64,000 nt of DNA. It comes from Arthrobotrys musiformis (lineage: Eukaryota > Ascomycota > Orbiliomycetes > Orbiliales > Orbiliaceae). Made by a program: the position numbers and the translations under genes. Below, in pieces: positions 24,378 to 36,300 of this stretch. The notes below the pieces were generated by a model. The model saw nothing but the letters and a program-made list of their open reading frames with translations. It made no database searches and was not told the DNA's origin. The stretch covers positions 1,364,001 through 1,428,000 of the forward strand of contig JAVHJL010000006.1 of the NCBI GenBank assembly GCA_036971715.1, given 5' to 3'. Numbering within the stretch: position 1 is the stretch's first letter; every line of letters starts with the position of its first letter.

Positions 24378-26033
24378 CTATGCTTTCTCAACATGGACCG
24401 GCGCCTCCTTTTCAACCTCCAAAGCAGCCCTCTTGGACTCTTCGGAGCCATAAACGTCTGTCACCGTGGAGGCGAATTTCCTGGCACTGACATTCTGCTC
24501 GAACAGAAGATCAAGTTCGGCGAAAGATTTCCCGGTGGGCTCGGGGATCCGGAAATAAGTATATATGATCGAGCAGAAGCAAATCCCAGCCCAGAAGAAC
24601 GCCGTCAACTTTTGCCAGTTCCATGCGGTTGGATTGATCATATACGGCGTTAGAACGCTGCACACAATGTTCACAACAATGTATGCGCAGCGCCCCAAGG
24701 CAACGGTCTTGATCAGAAGCCTTCGATTTGGGATTTCACCGACGAGGGAAAAGCAGATGGTTCCCACGGTCAATTGGTATATGGTCGCCCATCCCATCAT
24801 CAGTCCTCCGGTAGCATAGGCAGCCTGTTCTGCACTTGAGGCGGGGACAAAGTGTAGACACCCGATCAATAGAAGCATGGTGAATAATCCGCACAGACCG
24901 TACAAATACAACGATCTTCGACCGACACCCCAGGACATCAGCGCCCAAGCACCGAATACCCCGGCCATGTTGATACCGTATTGACCAAGTGTGAACGAAA
25001 ACGCATCGTCGGTTTCAACCCCGGCTTGTTGGAAAAAGTACGTTGAGTAACCGGTAAACGAGTTGCCCGAGAGGTTTTGGATCGCCCAGACCATGCAGGT
25101 GATTTCGGTTCGACGGAGGTTGATTCCGCGGAAGCAATCGAGGTATGTGGCGCCTGCGGTTGTTTGTCTTTCGATTTCTGTCGTGTGGACCATCATGGAT
25201 ACCGTTTCGTCGGCGTCGAAGTCGGTTTCTTTGTTCAAGCTGGTCAATCGTAGCAAGCTGCGTTTTGCTTCTTCCAATTTGCCCTTTCTGATAAGAAGCC
25301 ATGGCGACTCTGGCGCAAAGAGGATACCGATGAAGAGAGGTGGGATCCACATCCACTGTAGTGCCCATGGGAGCTTATAAGCCCAAGCGTCTTCCCTCCC
25401 CAGCTGTGATTTGATAACACCGACGCCGATAACCTGTCCAAGCCCCCAGCAAAAGTTGACATATGTCGTTAAATACCCCCTCAATGCAACCGGGCAGACC
25501 TCAGCAGCATATGATATCGTCAAGGTTTGCCATATGCCCCACGGAATACCAGCTAGTACGTAGTAAACCAACAGCGCCTCGACCGATTTAGCTGTAACGG
25601 GTATGGCAATGAGCCCTGCCATGACGGCCAGACACACCAGGACGGTCTTTTTATATCCAAACCGCTCGGATACAATTCCGTTTACCAGTAACCCGATAAA
25701 CTCGCCCACGTTTGCGCCGTTCGATAGACCCGCCTGCCACGGTGCCGAAACCTGAAAACCACCTTTGCCGTCGGGTCCTCCGAATTGGCGATTGAATTGT
25801 GGGAAGGCATAGAAGTTGCCGAGGAGGCAGAGATCATAGCCTTCCATGGCGATACATGTCGAGATTAATACGCTCCATGCGATCGCCTTGGGGTATAGCC
25901 TGATACCTTCCCACAAAGTCATCTTTTCCTCCTTATCGGTAGCCGCCTTGGCGTGAGAGACGATATCGTTGCCGGCATGGCTGTCGAATTGCATTTCAGC
26001 GACGTCGTCGACATCGCTTCTTTTGGCCGACAT
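24378..26033 (-). CDS. MFS alpha-glucoside/sugar permease
   Basis: Single exon of 551 residues from the ATG at 26033. The frame also opens 31 codons upstream at 26126, but that extension is unlike the family and ends just before MSAKRSDVDD, so the shorter start is chosen. Twelve hydrophobic segments are visible. Sugar-porter landmarks are GNFYAFPQFNRQFG after helix 1, VSERFGYKKT in the helix 2-3 loop, GIPWGIWQTLTISYAAEVCP, WMWIPPLFIGILFAPESPWLLIRKGK (split here: PESPWLL about 240-246), and EIPNRRLLIKT near helix 10-11. This pattern fits maltose/alpha-glucoside H+ symporters of the plasma membrane. Two Grainyhead-type sites lie 143 and 418 bp upstream. Confidence 0.9.
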   Translation of the reverse strand: MSAKRSDVDDVAEMQFDSHAGNDIVSHAKAATDKEEKMTLWEGIRLYPKAIAWSVLISTCIAMEGYDLCLLGNFYAFPQFNRQFGGPDGKGGFQVSAPWQAGLSNGANVGEFIGLLVNGIVSERFGYKKTVLVCLAVMAGLIAIPVTAKSVEALLVYYVLAGIPWGIWQTLTISYAAEVCPVALRGYLTTYVNFCWGLGQVIGVGVIKSQLGREDAWAYKLPWALQWMWIPPLFIGILFAPESPWLLIRKGKLEEAKRSLLRLTSLNKETDFDADETVSMMVHTTEIERQTTAGATYLDCFRGINLRRTEITCMVWAIQNLSGNSFTGYSTYFFQQAGVETDDAFSFTLGQYGINMAGVFGAWALMSWGVGRRSLYLYGLCGLFTMLLLIGCLHFVPASSAEQAAYATGGLMMGWATIYQLTVGTICFSLVGEIPNRRLLIKTVALGRCAYIVVNIVCSVLTPYMINPTAWNWQKLTAFFWAGICFCSIIYTYFRIPEPTGKSFAELDLLFEQNVSARKFASTVTDVYGSEESKRAALEVEKEAPVHVEKA

Positions 26034-26175
26034 TTGAAAATGACGAGGGAAGGAATGAAAACCTAAGGATTCTATCAATAATAGAATAGAAAAAGAAGGG
26101 ATCGAGTTTTTTCTTTGCGATTTCACGCGCTGGTTATCCTCGGAAAGGCTAATTGAGCATTTTCGGTTTTCGGAG

Positions 26176-26183
26176 AACCGGTT
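26176..26183. promoter_or_regulatory. Grainyhead-type palindrome AACCGGTT
   Basis: Perfect AACCGGTT about 143 bp upstream of the transporter start. A second copy at 26451-26458 lies about 418 bp upstream. A pair in one promoter is more persuasive than a single copy. Function is inferred. Confidence 0.35.
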
Positions 26184-28088
26184 CCTTGAGACTTATTTAA
26201 GCCTTTTTTTTCTTCTCGGGGCCCTTGAGTATTTTTTTTTTTTCAAATGAAGGAATTGAGGGTCAATTGTAATTAATCGTTGCCGAAGACAAGAGACATC
26301 GGACTACTTTAAGTAACCAGACTTTCCTCGAACGAGCACTTTCCCCGATGGGACTGGCGCCATATCGGCGCTGTCACTGCTCCGCGATTTCTCCATGTAG
26401 CCATAATATAAGCCGGGTAGCAATTGAAACGGGGTAGGACAAAACCAGGCAACCGGTTGATCGTGAATTCGAAGCCAGTCCTCTTTCTTGTCTTCAAAAA
26501 AATTTTCCCATGAAGTTTTTCTCGCTGTGAACCGGGGTGATCGATAACCGTTCTGTCAAACCTGGAAACTGCTGGAGCCTGAAGCAGCGTTTCGGTGGCC
26601 AAGAGTCAACCAGAAGCAACTTTGTAGCATTTTGCCCCCGCAAGAACTTCCAGGGAGAAACAGAATCCCGGCGTCCTTGACGGGTTAGAACGATGGATCG
26701 AAGGCACTTTCAGGTTTCCGGGACGGCATCCTTTTTACATAATCGCTGATCGGATCAGGCAGACGGGTTGGTCCATTGTTGGATGTTATGGATGTAGCAC
26801 TTGCTTCTACCCCGGATAGCTGCTTAGCTAGATATTTCGTGGAGTAATATCTGGGGTAGGGCATAACTGCGTGAGTGTTCCTCTTGTTTCGATGCTGCGA
26901 TGTTTCGGGCAGGAGGAGGAGAGGACCTACCGATAGTTTGGGGGAGCGAGATTTCACTCGCCAAAAAACCGAATGTCAGCAGTTAAACGCCTTCCCGAAC
27001 AGATCGATTGACTTGGCCTTGTTCACAACCAGGTCGGAAAGCGTGTGGTAGCACCAGATTGCAAAAGCTCCTCCTCGCAGAGATACGTCAATCAAAGGCC
27101 CAGGGAGGTTGGTGGAATAGGCTAGACTGAATTCCTAAGAATGCAATTCTGCAGTTAAGTTCAGCCCTTTTATCTCCTGCAGCTCGTTATCGGGTTTATA
27201 GCTCTGGTTTTAACTTAGAATTCAGCCTCGCGCTCGCTGTTTTATATATAAATATCGATATCTGCAACCGAATTCCGGCCGAATCACGCTATCGGGTGGC
27301 GCCGAATATGATAAGTCTGCATGCACCGTGCAGTATGGACAATCGATGGCTAGTACTAGCCACTTGCTGGCAGCGATTGTGAACGAGATGCAGGTTCCAA
27401 TGTGGTTGGACACAATGCAATATCGGGTCTCGTATCGCCAGGGGTTCTCATTTCCCGCAGATTGATAGTCGCTCTGCGGGTTGTATCTCAGCTAGCTAGC
27501 GAAGCTCGAACACAAGTGCACGCCATGCAGTTCGAATTCACGATTCATGGTTCATGACGGAATATCGATCTCGCAAGGGCAGTTGGACCCCCACGACCTG
27601 AGGAAGAGTAGATATCGATACTGATCCAATTGGCTGTGACAATCCAGCAACAAAACACACCAATGTAACTATCTCGATGTTGGCAGTACTACTAATTTAG
27701 GTTACATGCCGCCGAATCTACACGACCGGAAGGCACAAAAACTGCCGTCGACTGGGCTCTGATAACAACTTTGCTAGCAGGGTTACCCTACCCCCTGGCT
27801 TCCCTGACTGAAAATTGCCAAAATAGCGTGTTACGCGCGAGATGAGGTTTTCCCTTCCAGGCTGAATTGCAATCAATTGAATCGATAACAGCGGGATCTT
27901 ATTAAACCACCTGGAAATCCCCCCCTACCCGCTTCGGCTGTCTTTCCTTTCTTACTAAAGTTAACATTCCTGTCGCTATCGGTATCGTTTATTCTGGGTG
28001 CAACTCTCGTTTTTGTTTTATAAACTTATATGAAAATCTTAAGTTTTGAAACGTTCGTTCGTTCGTTAGGGCTAATTGATAGTGTAAG
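26184..28088. other. Divergent promoter region, no gene seen
   Basis: About 1.9 kb between the divergent transporter and GPI-protein genes. It carries the Grainyhead-type site at 26451; no conserved frame was recognised. Confidence 0.55.
26451..26458. promoter_or_regulatory. Grainyhead-type palindrome AACCGGTT
   Basis: Perfect AACCGGTT in the shared flank GGC-AACCGGTT-GA, the same 13 bases as at 1546-1558. It is on the upstream side of the MFS transporter. Confidence 0.35.
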
Positions 28089-28950
28089 ATGATGTTCGGT
28101 CGTGATTGTTTGGTCCTCGCGAGCGCGGTTTTATGCGGTCTCGTATCCCAAACCATCGCACTTGACTGTCCGCGCGGTGGGATCTCGAACACGACTGCTG
28201 TCAGGTAAATATATATATAAGATACTTTATGATATAGTCATATCCCATTGGCACTGCTTAGTACTAATACTTATAAAAATATAATATAGAAAAACATACC
28301 CCGTCCCACCAATAGCAATCTACCCCCTCGTCGGCAACTTCTTCGACCTCAAATGGTCCACAATCTACAGCTTCGACTACGGGGGAATAACCCACCCTCC
28401 AACCCCTCCAAACTCCTCCACCCTCGCCGCCCCGAACGCCACCAGAACCGTAATCTGGGAAGGCTACGAGTTCAAAGAACAATTAATCTTCATCAACGAC
28501 TCCGTCCCCACGCAAATCTTCAACCTCAGATGGAACCTAACCAACCCACCGGTGACGAAGAAATACCTCTCCCTGAAAATCGACGGGTACATCCAAGACT
28601 TCAAATTCACCGCCTCGTGTGACGGGCAGGCGTCGCTGATGGAATGGACCGTGGAGTTTTGTTCGAGCGACCAGGCGCAAGGGTGGGGGTTATTCCAGAA
28701 TAAAACGGAGTTTGAGGCGGATAATCTGGCCAAGGCGTTGAATGTTTCCGGTGCGGACGATGGCACTTGGGATGTCGGATGCGCGATACCGACGTCGACG
28801 ACTACTGGTTCGGTGGAGACCGAGACCGATGCGCCTGCTACGTCGACGAGGAGGACGACTACGAATTCTCCCAATGTGGCGGGTGCGACGGGGATGCCTG
28901 TCCTTGGGGGCGCTTTGGCTGTGGCTATTGCCCTCGCTGCCGCTTTGTAG
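28089..28950 (+). CDS. Small secreted GPI-anchored protein, unknown function
   Basis: Two exons, 28089-28204 and 28290-28950; 258 residues. The intron (GTAAAT...TAG) has an ACTAAT-like branch site near 28263. Residues 1-25 form a signal peptide ending near SQTIALDC. The middle (about 40-200) is a globular beta-rich region with PVPPIAIYPLVGNFFDLKWS, VIWEGYEFKEQLIF and VPTQIFNLRWNLTN, and four Cys. A Thr/Ser-rich linker and a terminal hydrophobic tail (VLGGALAVAIALAAAL) indicate a GPI signal. It resembles the many fungal surface proteins with an N-terminal Ig-like domain, but I do not recognise a named family. A second in-frame ATG directly follows the first. Confidence 0.8.
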
Positions 28951-29070
28951 TTTCGTCAAGTTATTCTTTTGGAGTATCGCCGGAATACACTTTTATATTT
29001 ATAGACCGATGTTATTGTAATTAGCGTAATGACATGATTACTCAAAATCCTCGAATATAAAAAAGTATCT

Positions 29071-29643
29071 CTAATTCCCCAACCGCCTCTCCCCACCACT
29101 ACTCCCCGGCCTCAAAACCTCCTCCCCAAGTCCCAACGGCCCCAGAAAATACTTCCTAATATACCCCACAGGCACCCCCTTCCTAATCGCATCCTTAATC
29201 CCAGAGCTCATCCTCCCCACATACTCCTCAAGCACAACCCCATCAAGAACATGATTATAATCAATATAAACCAAAACCTCAGCACTACCCCCATCAACCA
29301 ACTCAACCGTCATCATTTCCTTAACATAAGCAACCGGCACCCCCTCATACCGATCCAAACTCGCTTCGTCAGCGGGAGGGAGATCGTAGAGCATCCCCCA
29401 CACTTCATCGCCGGGGGAGCGGACGATATTGGCGTACCCGCGTTCGCTGATGATCCAGCGGTAATTCGGCAGACGGGCGACGGAGGTGAATACACTCGAT
29501 GGACAGCGGCGGGACATTTGGTCCAGCCAGAGGTTGGACCCGTACGCAAAGTAGGATTTTGTGCTGCATGATACCAATTCGTAAGTTATGAGTCAGAGGG
29601 TAGGTTGGGTATATATGGGGCATACTCACGCGCAATCTGCCAT
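29071..29643 (-). CDS. Gamma-glutamylcyclotransferase (GGCT/AIG2-like)
   Basis: Two exons, 29630-29643 (only 14 nt, coding MADC plus two bases) and 29071-29563; 168 residues. The 66-nt intron has GTGAGT and CAG ends and gives a start of MADCATKSYFAYGSNL, as expected. The substrate loop FAYGSNL is at residues 10-16, and RSPGDEVWGMLYDL and LDRYEGV follow; Glu78 in the latter is the catalytic acid-base position. The enzyme releases 5-oxoproline from gamma-glutamyl peptides in the glutathione cycle, in the cytosol. Its 3' end lies 120 bp from the convergent GPI-protein gene. Confidence 0.9.
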
Positions 29644-30310
29644 TGTGAATGTATGTATCCAATATATATATAGACGTCTAGTCTATCTTGAATCCAATTT
29701 CAAAGAACACCAGGGGAAAACAGCCCTCAATAAATAAGTAAAAGTAACCGTGTTCTCCACCAACTCGTTCTCAAAGGGAACTTATGCAACCCACGCCGCC
29801 CTCTTGCAGGAATGTAATTCGGAATCAATTGATTGGGTAGTTCACACTGCACGACCTAACTCCAAAGAAAATGAGTCGAAGTCGAGGATACGTTACGCGG
29901 GAACCTTGTATTCCCCCTCCTTTTACATCCCGCAATGAATCACACACTTCTTTTACCGATCCATGTAATTTATCGGGATAAGAGATGGTTTGATTTCTAA
30001 AAACAACGGCTCAAAGCTAGCAGATATTGACATAAGTATCGAAGATCTATATGCATTTGCGAGTATAAAAAATGCAACAAAGAAACAACGCAGTATAAGC
30101 TTCATAACAAGAACAGCGCTGGAAGCCAAAAACGTGAAGATAAAAACGTTAAACATGACAATTCGAAAAAAAGTGCCGCAGGTAAAATGTCGTAAATCAT
30201 GCGTATAACAGAAAAAATCAAACGTCCTCCCTCATTATGCATTAAGCGTATAAGCTATAAGAATAAAACCAAAAACCACAGTCATAAAAAGATGCGAAAA
30301 AAAATCCCAA
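29644..30310. other. Intergenic, no gene seen
   Basis: About 670 bp holding the promoter of the cyclotransferase and the 3' UTR of the long minus-strand gene. Nothing else recognised. Confidence 0.55.
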
Positions 30311-33300
30311 TTATTTCGCAGCAGCAGCTTGTTCGCTGGCCGTAGTCTTATTCTTCTTCCCCCTTCCAAACAAACCACTGAAAAACCTTCCCGCGCTTCC
30401 AAACCACGAAAAGAAGAAGATATGCAAAAATGCGGTTGCAATGCGACGATTCTTGCTCTGGCTCGTTACAATGGTTGGCGCTCTGGACGTGGTGGGCCTG
30501 ACATCATCTCCGGCCGTCGGAACGGCCAAATCACGACTAGTCTCGCCAGCAGTCTCCTCGCCTTCAACGTTTCGATCTTTTTGATTAGAAGACACTACTA
30601 AGCATATAAATGGCAGCATTAAGTACTACAATCGCAACTGTGGCTTTGGCAATAAAAGGATACTTACCTCCTTGTCCTTCTGGCTTGGCGTCAGCGGGCC
30701 CGGAAGGTGCCGATCTCTCTGTGCTGGATTCGCCTTCAGTGACGATTGTAGATGGTCCGCCGGGGATGTCGGCCGCGGAGAGCAAAGGCATGCTCTTGCG
30801 GTTGTCGAGCTCGCGGTACTCAGTTCCCTCTTGAGCGGTTGGGTCGACTTCACGGGTGACAGTGGTGTTATTGAGGTTGGAGAAGTAGTTTGGTCGGGTT
30901 TCGTCTCCGGTTGGCGACGATGGGCGGGAGCTGAGTCTGTGCAAGAGATCCTTGACGTGGTTTTGGCGGGATGGGCTGCCCGGAACTTCCACAGACTCGC
31001 GTGGAGTTTCGACGATGTTAGCATGCGCGACGGCGATTGGCGCCACTACAGGTTCTTTGTGCTCAAGCGAAACAACAGGCTCTGGCTTGCTCTGGACAGG
31101 TGCCTCCTTGCTCTCAACAGAAACAATCTCCCTTGGAACTTCCTTCTCCGCCTTCTTTCCGTTCATAACAGCATACGCGCCAGCGGCTCCAACTCCCAAT
31201 ACACCAGCTCCAACAGCCGCTCCAAGAAGAATATCACTAGTACTAATACCCTCTTCCTTCTTCTCCTCCTTGTTTTCTTCAACTACTTCTTCTGTTATTT
31301 CTTTGCTTTCAACCTTGTTCTCCTTGTTTTGTTCTTCCAATTTAACCTCCTCTTGCACGTTGCTAGCTTCAGCTACTGGTGGTTCGACAGTTACTGGTGC
31401 TTCAACAACCACTGGTTCTTCGACAGCGACTGGGGCTTCAACGGCAACTGGGGCCTCAGTGATAACTGGTGCCTCAACGACCGCTGGCTCAACATTGACA
31501 ATGTCAGCCAAAGTCTTCGGTGGTGCAATTGCTGGCACCTCAGATGCTGCAGCAGCAGCCTCAGCTTCCTTCTGCGCTTCCTCAGCAATTATTTTCTCAG
31601 AAGCCTCCAATTCCCTAGCCAACTCGTCAGAGAATACAAGACCCTCGCCGCTGCCGGCTGGTGGGAGCTCAAGGAGCTGCTCGCTTTGAACGTGTCCAGG
31701 TTGGGCGGAGAGAACGGTAGCATTGTCGACGACTGCTGGTGCGATTTCCTGAGTAATCGCCTCTGGGGCTGCTGACTCAGCTACGACTGGAACGGATTCC
31801 AAAACTGGAGTTTCCTTTGGAGCTTCGACGGCCTCGACTTCGTCCTTGGAACTTTCGTGGACGGCAAGAGCGATGGCTCCGGCACCGACTACGGCGGCTC
31901 CGGCGGCAAGAGCTGGAACGAGGTTCGATTCATCGGCCTTCTCTTCAGCTGCGGGGGCTTCTGGCTCCTTGGCGGGTTCCTCGACGACTGCCTCTGGTTC
32001 CTTGACAGGTTCCTCAACAGTTGCTTCAGGTTCTTTGGTAGGCTCTTCGACAACGGCTTCTGGCTCCTTGGCAGGTTCTTCGACAACAGCTTCTGGCTCC
32101 TTGACGGGTTCCACGGGCTCCTCGACGACTGCCTTTGGTTCCTCGACAGGTTCCTCAACAGGCGCTTCAGGTTCTTTGGCAGGCTCCTCAACAGGTTCTT
32201 CAGCTTTAACAACCGTCTCGACGGCAGGTGCTGCCTCTTCAACCTTAGCGGGCTCCTCAGTCGCTAGTGGCTCTTCGATGCTCTTCTCGAGGGCGGGCTG
32301 TTGTGGTTCCTCGACTACGGCCTCGGCAACAGGTTGGACGGACTCGCTCTCGACGACTGCTTCGGGTTCGGCAGCAACTGGTTCGGCGGCAATTGGCTCG
32401 ACGGCGACTGGCTCAACAGCGACTGGTTCGACAGCTACTGGTTCGACAGCTACTGGTTCGTCGGCAACTGGTTCAGCAGCAATTGGTTCGGCAGCGACTG
32501 GCTCAACGACTGGCTCAGCAACCGGCTCAGCAACCGGCTCAGCAACTGGTTCAGAAGCAACCGGCTCTGGCGCAGATTGACTCTCAACAGCCTCAACCTC
32601 CCGAGTCTCCTCAAGAATCTCAGAAACCTTAGGAATATCCTCCTTCGCCGTCTCCAACTCCTCCTTATCAATCTCAACGTCACCGATCAAAGTGGGCACA
32701 ACAGTAGCAGCCTCAACATCAAAGTCCGCTGCCTTCTCCGCGGCTTCAGCCTCAGGAGCGGTGGCATTGGAGACAGCTACGACAGGATCGAGCTTGGCTT
32801 CGACATGATCGATGGTATCCGATGATTCGACTTCGAGGGATTCGGTATGTACGGTTTCTTCCACGGTGGGTTCGGTTGTAACGGCGGGGACTTCGGTGGC
32901 TGGTTCTTCGATTTTTTCTTCTATATATGTGTGAGATGGTGATGAGATATTCATGGTCTTGTGGTTCCACTTACCTGCTTCCACCGCCTCTGGGGTGGGT
33001 TTGACTTCAGGTTCTTCAACTGTTGCGGGGGCTTCGACTTCCTTGACGGCAGCTTCTTCGGGTTCGTCCTTGGAAAGTACTTCTGCAGCAACGGCGCCAG
33101 CTCCAAGGAGGGCAGCACCACCGATGACGGCCTCGGCGATGTGGGATTCCTCTGTCTTTTCTTCAGCGGGTTCCTGAGCGACTGGCTCTTCGACGGCAGA
33201 GGCAATGGTAGGCTCAGGGATGCTTGGAACTTCTTCGACGGGTTGTTCAGAGGCTTCTTCCTGGGCTGCTGGAACGGCCTCCTCGTGGGCTGGTTCGACA

Positions 33301-36300
33301 ACCGCGGCGGCAACTTCAGGGACCGCTGGGACCTCTTCTTGAGGCTCCTCGGCAGCGGGTTCCGCAATCTTCTCGGCCTCAGTTTCGGGCTCGAGTGCAG
33401 CAACTTGAGGTTCCTCAACCGCTTCCTCGGCCGCGACAGGAATTGACTCAGTTTCCACTGGTTTGGCAGGCTCCTCGGTGACGGGTTCAGCCTCGAGCGT
33501 AGCAACTTGAGGTTCTGGAATCGCCTCCTCAGTCACAGCTTCAACTGGTTTGGCGGGCTCCTCAGCGACGGGTTCAGTCTCGAGTGGAGCAACTTGGGGT
33601 TCTGGAACTGCTTCCTCGGTCACAGCTTTAACTGGCTCGGCCTCAACTGGTTTGGCAGGCTCCTCAGTCGAGATAACGACAGGGACTTCGACAGCAGATG
33701 ATCCTTCGGCGACAATTTCTTCCTTTGGTTCCTCTGGTGCAGCGACGACTGGTTCGCTCTCCGCGACTGGCTCTTTGTCATGGACCTCCTCTGCAACCGG
33801 GGTTTCTATTACAAGTCAGAAAAAACCTATTACGCGGGGGACGAAATAATGGGGGAATGGTTTACCTTCAACTGGCTCGACGGCCTTCTCAACGGCTGGT
33901 GCGACCTCCTCCTTGACTTCCTCCTTGACTTCCTCCTTAACTTCATCCTTGACTTCCTCCTCGACGGGCTTTTCAACAGCGGCTGAGACTTCAGGTTCTG
34001 GAGCGGTCTCGGTTGGGATGGCCTCTGGCTCAACAGCAGTCTGCAAAACCTCAGCAGTAGTCTCGGGGACAACCTCAGAAGCAGCGACCTCAGGCTCAGC
34101 GACAACCTCAGAAGTCTGAACAGGTTCTTCCTTCTCGATGACCGCGGCTTCCTCTGGCTTGCTCTCAACCTCGGCGACCAACTCCTCTGGCTTACTCTCA
34201 GCAACGGGTTCGGGAGCTTCAGTCTGAACCGTTGGCTCGACGACTGTTTCTTCCTTAACTTCGCTCGATGATGGTTCCTCCTTTGGAGCTTCGACTGGAG
34301 TTGGTTCGACCTCCTTTGCGGTCTCCGTGGTTGGCTCCTCGGTGACTTCTTCCTTAGCAGCCTCTGGGACGACCGCGGAAGGTTCTTCGGGTTTGGCGGT
34401 CTCTTCAACAGGGGCGGCCTCCTCGACTGCGGCGGGGACTTCCTCTGTTTCAACCTTGGAGGGAGCTTCTTCGGCTGCTGGTTCCTCGGCTTTGGCTTCG
34501 GGTTCTGCAACGGTAGGCTACAATTTTCTATGTTAGTATATTCCGTAGATATTAGGGAGAATATTGGGCTTCTTACCTCCTCAACTGGCTTCTCGGGTTC
34601 CTCGATAGAAGCTGGGGTTTCCTTAACCTCGGGAGTAGCTTCAGGCTCAGAGACGACCGCAGCCACAGTTGTAGCCTCTGGAACGTCTTCCTTGTCCTCT
34701 TGAGCTTCTGGAGCAGCCTCCTTGTGTTCAACGGCTTCCTCGACTGCGGGGGCAGGTGTAGGTTCGACGGTCTCTTGAGCTTGAACTTCGGGCTCAGACT
34801 CCTGAGCTGGGGTCTCTTCCTTCACTTCAGCGACTGGAGTCTCTTCCTTCACCTCAGCAACTGGCTCCTCGGGCTTAGTATCCACGGGGGCTTCAACAGC
34901 TTGTGGCTCACTTTCCGCGACTTCAGCCTTTTCAGCTGCTGGCTCCTGGACTGGTACTTCCTCGGTAACCGGTTCTGTAGCGATTGGCTCTTCCGCTGGC
35001 TTCGATGGTTCCGACTCGGCGACTGGTTCGGAGACAACTGTGGCTTCTGTCTCTGTTTTTTCTTCAGTGACAGCTGGGGCGTCGACTTCTGGGGCTACAG
35101 CTTCCTTGACTTCGGTTTCTGGGAGTGCTGGTTCCTCGGTCTTGGTCTCTGTCTCTGGGATGGCCTCCAGAACGGCATCCTTGTCTTCAACCTCTGGTTT
35201 TTCGGATTCAGGTTCTGCGCTGAAGCTGATACCGCCTTCGCTGGGTGGCTGGGCATCGACGTCGGTTGAACCAGGGGCGATGAAGTTATCGCCGTCTTGT
35301 GGTTTTTCTTCCTCTGGCTGTGGTGCTCCGATGGTGGATTCGGCTTCGACGACAGCTGGGGTTTCCTCGGTGACTGGAACCACGATTGCGCTGGTGGCTC
35401 CCTCTGCTGGGATTTCCTTGTCTGCTGGTGCCTCATCTTTGACCTCAGGAGTTTCGACGGCAGCGGGGGCTTCGACGGCAGCAGGAGTTTCCTCGACGGT
35501 TGGTTCAACGGTCGTGCTGGATTCGGTGACTTCTTTGGTCTCCTCTTCTGCTGTGACTGCAACTGGCTCTTCGGGGATATCAGAGACGGCGGCATTCTCG
35601 GTGGCAACTGGCTCTGGCTCTTGTACCGCTGGGGTTTCTTTATCGTCGACTGCAGGGGATTCGTCCTTGGCCTCTGGGGCTTCGGTTACAGGTACCACAA
35701 CCGCGCTTGATGCCTCTGGTTCCGCTTCCTTTGGTGCCTCCTTTTCTTCGGTAGGTTCAGCGACGTGGGTGGTCTCTGGGACGTCGACGGTGGCAGCGGT
35801 TTCTTGAGCTGAGGTTTCAACCACTTCGGTCTTAGCTTCTTCCACGGCAGCGAGGATTAGGGCGTCTTCGGCGGAGACGGGGGCCTCGAATGGCTTGCTG
35901 TCTTCGTCTAGAGTTGGCTTTTGGCTGGTTTCCTCGGTGTGGACTTCCTCCTTAGCCTGTTCGGGTTCGACTTCGGCCGGTTTGGCGGCTTCGTCTTCCT
36001 TGTGGCTTTCGACGACCGGAGTGGGTTCTTCTTCTTTGGTTTCCTGGGCTGGAGAGGTCTCTGGCTCGGAGGGGACCGCTGGGGTGGCTTCTGGTTCGTC
36101 CTCTTTGGTTGCCTGGGTCTCGGTGTCCTCGACTGTTGGCTTCTCCTCTGCGACTGGTTCTTCGGGTGCGGGTGTGGCAACTTCAGTGGTAACAGCGGCA
36201 GGAATCTCGGTTTCAGTCTGTTCGACGGGTAGTTCTGGAGCCTTCTCAGTTGCAACGGTCTCTGCTGTCTCCGGGGCGGCGGTGATAGTGGCCTCGGATT

